This document shows, piece after piece, positions 6,705 through 9,352 of a stretch of 9,352 bases of DNA. Each line of letters begins with the position of its first letter. The first letter of the stretch is position 1. The notes beneath the pieces were generated by a model. That model was not told the origin of the DNA. It saw only the letters and a program-made list of their open reading frames with translations, and did no database searches. The DNA comes from Clostridiales bacterium (lineage in GTDB: Bacteria; Bacillota; Clostridia; Oscillospirales; Oscillospiraceae), in the NCBI GenBank assembly GCA_020861055.1, contig JAJBTD010000010.1:1-9352 (forward strand). Reading direction: 5' to 3'. The position numbers and the translations under genes are program-made.

Positions 6705-8369
6705 TTACTTCATGCCGTTTTCGTAGGCTTCGATCATCTTCTTGAACGTTTGGCCCGTACAGCCTTCGGGATTAGTATGCCTTTTCAGCTTTTTCAGGTA
6801 TTTTGGGGTACTTTCACCGGTGAAAATCCGGATGTCCAGGCGCAGGCTCCCGTCCGGCTCCGGGGTGACGAAAATTCTGTCGATGAAGGTGTCCACAAAC
6901 TCCTTGGTGATGACGCCGTTGGCCACGTCCTGTTCGGCGGCCTTCAGGGTGGAGCGGAGCTTTTCCATATGCCTGCGGAACTCCTCGCCGGATTCCTGCT
7001 GACTGTGCAGGTCGGCCAGCTCCTGCTCAGCGTTTTTGATCTCCTCGTTGCACTGGGCGGTCATGGTCTTGAAGTCGGCGGCGGAGATGCTGTCCAGCGT
7101 GACCAGCTCCAGCAGCTTGTTCTTCTTTTTCACCGCCATGTCGATGACGTGTTCCTGCTCCTCGATTTTCTGGGCAAGTTCTTGCCCTCCGGTCATGGAG
7201 CGGTACATGGCCTCGTATTCCCTCATCATGGCGGCGGAGGCCTCTCTGGTGTCCCGGAACACCTCAAACAGCAGCGGCTTGATCTCCTCCTCGTAGATGG
7301 GGAAGGAGTCGCAGCTCTCCTTGCCGTTCTTGATTTTGCCGGAGCAGACCCATTTGCTGTTTCTGTTGCCCGCCCTGTCCCTGGACTCCCGGCGGTAATA
7401 GGGTGTACCGCAACAGGTACAGAAAAGCTTGCCGGTCAGCAGGTTGGCGTGGTTGCAGATGCCCTGGCGGTTTTTCACGTCCTCGCTCCGCCGCCGCAGC
7501 ACCGCATTGGCGGACTCCCACAGCTCCTCGGAGACAATGGCCGGAACGATCTCTCCGGTCTCGTCCTTAAACATGACCCATTCCTCCTGTGGGAGAAATG
7601 CCTGCTTTTTGGTGAACATATCCACCACCTTGACCTTGTTTCCCACATAGTAGCCCTTGTATTTGGGATTGGAGATCATGTTTGACATGGTGGAGTGGGC
7701 GATCTTTTTGCCGTTCCGGTTGCGGTACCCCTTCTCCCAGAAAATCGTCTCGATCTGCTTCATGGAGTATTCGCCGGTGGCGTAAAGCTCGAACAGCTCC
7801 CGCACCATGGGGGCCTGCTCCTCGTCGATGACCAGGTGCTTGTTGTTTTTGCGGTAGCCGAAGATGTTGTTGTTCCCCAGCACTACGTTGGACTTGATGG
7901 CCTGCTGGTGACCAAATTTGACCCGACTGGACAGCTTCCGCAACTCATCCTGGGCAATGCTGGACATGATGGAGAGCCGCAGCTCGGAGTCCTCGTCAAA
8001 TGTGTTGATGTTGTCGTTCTGAAAAAAGACTCCCACGCCGTATCCCAGCAGCTGACGGGTATACTGGATGGAGTCCAGGGTGTTCCTGGCAAAACGGGAG
8101 ATTTCCTTGGTGATGACCATGTCAAACTTCCCTTCGGCAGCGTCCTCCACCATGCGGTTGAAGTGCTCCCGGCGCTTCGTAGAAATACCGGACAGCCCAT
8201 CGTCGATGTACCCCGGCACAAAGGTCCACGCCCGGTTTTGGCTGATCAGGTTTTCATAGTAGGTGATCTGGTTGCCCAGGGAGTTGAGCTGTTCGTCAGA
8301 CTCCGAGGAGACACGGGCATAGTATGTGACCCGGAGGGGGATGTCATAAATCGACTTTGTACGGAGCAT
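6705..8369 (-). CDS. Large serine recombinase (site-specific integrase), complete
   Basis: A 554-residue large serine recombinase of the kind that integrates and excises mobile elements by cutting all four strands through a 5' phosphoserine link. Seen: the resolvase catalytic domain (about 12-155) with YYARVSSESDEQ carrying the nucleophile Ser21, DDGLSG (56-61), and the arginine-bearing ISRFARN (90-96); the recombinase DNA-binding domain (about 165-295); a zinc ribbon with Cys317, Cys320, Cys342 and Cys353; a charged coiled coil at about 397-485; and a C-terminal tail. All key catalytic residues are present, so it should be active. The ATG at 8367-8369 is the only Met before the catalytic motif; no good ribosome binding site lies at the normal distance (GGAG is about 15 bases away), and upstream codons stay open without a usual start. 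The gene follows another recombinase gene on the same strand, as in many Clostridia elements. Confidence 0.93.
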   Translation of the reverse strand: MLRTKSIYDIPLRVTYYARVSSESDEQLNSLGNQITYYENLISQNRAWTFVPGYIDDGLSGISTKRREHFNRMVEDAAEGKFDMVITKEISRFARNTLDSIQYTRQLLGYGVGVFFQNDNINTFDEDSELRLSIMSSIAQDELRKLSSRVKFGHQQAIKSNVVLGNNNIFGYRKNNKHLVIDEEQAPMVRELFELYATGEYSMKQIETIFWEKGYRNRNGKKIAHSTMSNMISNPKYKGYYVGNKVKVVDMFTKKQAFLPQEEWVMFKDETGEIVPAIVSEELWESANAVLRRRSEDVKNRQGICNHANLLTGKLFCTCCGTPYYRRESRDRAGNRNSKWVCSGKIKNGKESCDSFPIYEEEIKPLLFEVFRDTREASAAMMREYEAMYRSMTGGQELAQKIEEQEHVIDMAVKKKNKLLELVTLDSISAADFKTMTAQCNEEIKNAEQELADLHSQQESGEEFRRHMEKLRSTLKAAEQDVANGVITKEFVDTFIDRIFVTPEPDGSLRLDIRIFTGESTPKYLKKLKRHTNPEGCTGQTFKKMIEAYENGMK

Positions 8370-8392
8370 TTCGCGATATAAAGACTCCGAAG

Positions 8393-8398
8393 ATAATA
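8393..8398 (-). promoter_or_regulatory. Possible -10 box before the complete recombinase gene
   Basis: On the minus strand TATTAT lies 23 bases before the ATG at 8369. A matching -35 is weak (CAGTCA at 17 bases). If used, the leader would be about 15 bases with no clear ribosome binding site. The call rests on the -10 alone. Confidence 0.25.
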
Positions 8399-8429
8399 CA
8401 ATTACAAGTTTCCTTTGACTGCTTACTCC

Positions 8430-8464
8430 TTGCAGGGTAAGTTGAGGGTTGCGGGGTAAGTTGA
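8430..8464. repeat. Tandem 16-base direct repeat between recombinase genes
   Basis: TTGCAGGGTAAGTTGA (8430-8445) is repeated at 8449-8464 with a single base change (A to G at its fifth base), a 19-base step with GGG between. It sits between the terminator of the upstream recombinase gene and the start of the downstream one. It may be a binding site for a regulator or the recombinase itself. Confidence 0.7.
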
Positions 8465-8500
8465 CACAGCAGGTTCGACCGGCTGTTATTTTTTTGCATC

Positions 8501-8533
8501 AAAAAAGCCTCCCAACCGCAATGGTCAGGAGAC
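8501..8533 (-). terminator. Rho-independent terminator of the partial recombinase gene
   Basis: On the minus strand 8533-8523 pairs with 8517-8507 as an 11-bp stem including some G-U pairs, with a 5-base loop, directly followed by six T (8506-8501). It starts 15 bases after the stop codon at 8549-8551. This separates the two recombinase genes into distinct transcription units unless read-through occurs. Confidence 0.8.
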
Positions 8534-8548
8534 CTTTCTTCATGTCGC

Positions 8549-9352
8549 TTACGCTCTGATTTCAGTTCCGTCTTTAAATTTGACTGTGATGTCATCCTTG
8601 GCTACAACAGTCATGTAATCAACCATCGAGAACCAATCTTCATCCCGGAATTCCGTAAGCAAGTCCCGTGTCTGTAGCTGTTCCAGATACATCTCGATTT
8701 GCTGGCGGCGTGCCTGCCGCTCGGTGATGAGGTTGGAGACCTCGGTATGTCGGGCTTTTGCCTTATCGAAGCGTTCTACAAGGGAATCGTAGTGTTGCTG
8801 GTATTCTGCCTGGTCGAGAGCAACGTGTGCATTCTCACGGATGCAGTCCTCGATAAGCTCCGCCACCACATTGAGTTCCGATTCCAGTTCTGTTTTTTCA
8901 TGCTCCAGCTCATCCGTGGAGAGGAGCGGCATGACCGCATCTCGATAAGTGGCGAGGATTTCATCCTTTTCGGGGATGGCTCTGTTTGCCGCCCGTAAGA
9001 ACACCTCCCGGATTTCTTCTTCAGTAAGGTTGGGAGTGGAGCATTTCTCGCCCTCGAATTTGTGGTTGCACTGCCACATGGTTCGGCGGTATTTGTTATT
9101 GGAGTGCCACACCTTCGGACCGTACCAGCCTCCGCAGCAACCGCATTTAATCTTGCTGGAGAAAACGCTCACACAGCTGACTCTGTTTTTACCTGTGGTA
9201 CGAGCGGCCATCTGTGTCTGCACCATGTCGAAGGTATCGGGATCGATGATAGCCTCGTGATTTCCGTGGACGTAATACTGTGGTATCTCACCTTCGTTGA
9301 CCTTTTTCTTCTTGGTAAGGAAGTCAACCGTGTAGGATTTCTGCAGGAGGGC
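8549..9352 (-). CDS. Serine recombinase, C-terminal part (cut by window edge)
   Basis: The last 267 residues of a second large serine recombinase; the frame is open from the right edge and ends at TAA 8549-8551. The visible part starts inside the recombinase DNA-binding domain (ALLQKSYTVDFLTKKKK, then EIPQYYV and an AIIDPDTFDMVQ block), continues with a zinc ribbon (KCGCCGGWYG, then a Cys in MWQCNHKF and a Cys in GEKCSTP), a long charged helical region likely to be a coiled coil, and a tail ending FKDGTEIRA. A Met at 9226 is internal, since the family motifs lie before it. The catalytic domain is outside the window, so activity cannot be judged. It is clearly different in sequence from the neighbouring recombinase and its DNA looks more AT-rich, suggesting separate descent rather than recent duplication. 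Confidence 0.9.
   Translation of the reverse strand, partial: ALLQKSYTVDFLTKKKKVNEGEIPQYYVHGNHEAIIDPDTFDMVQTQMAARTTGKNRVSCVSVFSSKIKCGCCGGWYGPKVWHSNNKYRRTMWQCNHKFEGEKCSTPNLTEEEIREVFLRAANRAIPEKDEILATYRDAVMPLLSTDELEHEKTELESELNVVAELIEDCIRENAHVALDQAEYQQHYDSLVERFDKAKARHTEVSNLITERQARRQQIEMYLEQLQTRDLLTEFRDEDWFSMVDYMTVVAKDDITVKFKDGTEIRA

Larger units (their letters stand above)
6705..9352. mobile_element. Terminal part of a probable integrative element
   Basis: Two tandem large serine recombinases at the edge of ordinary chromosomal genes suggest the end of an integrative element (conjugative or mobilizable element, or prophage) extending past the right edge. The left limit is not defined: the promoter of the CMD-cupin gene at 6512-6541 is presumably host DNA, so the junction may lie in 6545-6704. 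No transfer, phage or cargo genes are visible here. A stand-alone remnant of an older element is also possible. Confidence 0.5.

Noticed and set aside
6750..7685. A 311-codon plus-strand open frame, with another at 7695-8381
   Set aside because: Both are antisense to the complete recombinase gene, which has all catalytic and zinc-ribbon residues; the plus-strand products look like shadows.
8461..8489. A plus-strand promoter (TTGACA, 17 bases, TGTTAT)
   Set aside because: The -35 is perfect but is part of the direct repeat, the -10 is poor, and transcription would run straight into a hairpin and then antisense to the partial recombinase gene with no plus-strand gene to serve.
8344..8595. An 83-codon minus-strand frame spanning the gap between recombinases
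   Set aside because: It overlaps the ends of both recombinase genes and crosses the terminator and direct repeats; its protein shows no recognisable family and codon use is unlike a gene.
1..9352. CRISPR arrays, tRNA or rRNA genes
   Set aside because: No regularly spaced repeat array, tRNA cloverleaf or rRNA segment could be recognised by eye on either strand.

Overview
The window looks like chromosomal DNA of a GC-rich gut-type Firmicute in the class Clostridia; an Oscillospiraceae relative such as Flavonifractor or Lawsonibacter is my guess from protein flavour and codon use, not a proven assignment. Almost everything is on the minus strand; only the gene cut by the left edge is on the plus strand.

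Left to right: (1) the 3' end of the glutamate synthase small subunit (2-487, +), ending at a perfect 12-bp hairpin that also serves the convergent gene; (2) a two-component system (572-2503, -) with a sensor kinase (572-1831) and an OmpR-type response regulator (1828-2503). The regulator carries a one-base insertion near 1930 that removes its recognition helix and throws translation into the kinase frame, so one continuous 643-codon frame now joins regulator and kinase; (3) a 268-base gap with the likely regulator promoter and a direct/inverted TTAA-type repeat; (4) a complete 872-residue P-type Ca2+-transporting ATPase (2772-5390, -) with its own leader; (5) a 305-base gap with the ATPase promoter region and a strong terminator for the next gene; (6) a 251-residue fusion of a carboxymuconolactone-decarboxylase-like domain with a cupin (5696-6451, -) behind a near-consensus sigma-A promoter; (7) a 253-base gap holding that promoter and three stem-loops; (8) two serine recombinase genes in tandem (6705-8369 complete, 8549-9352 cut by the right edge), separated by a 179-base gap with a rho-independent terminator and a tandem 16-bp direct repeat.

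The left two thirds is ordinary housekeeping and signalling content. The right third is probably the end of an integrative element whose body lies beyond position 9352; its left boundary probably falls in 6545-6704, but no attachment site could be proven from this window alone. I see no clear sign of a wholly new system. The points most worth checking are the frameshift that creates the regulator-kinase fusion, the repeats next to the recombinase genes, and the domain fusion enzyme.
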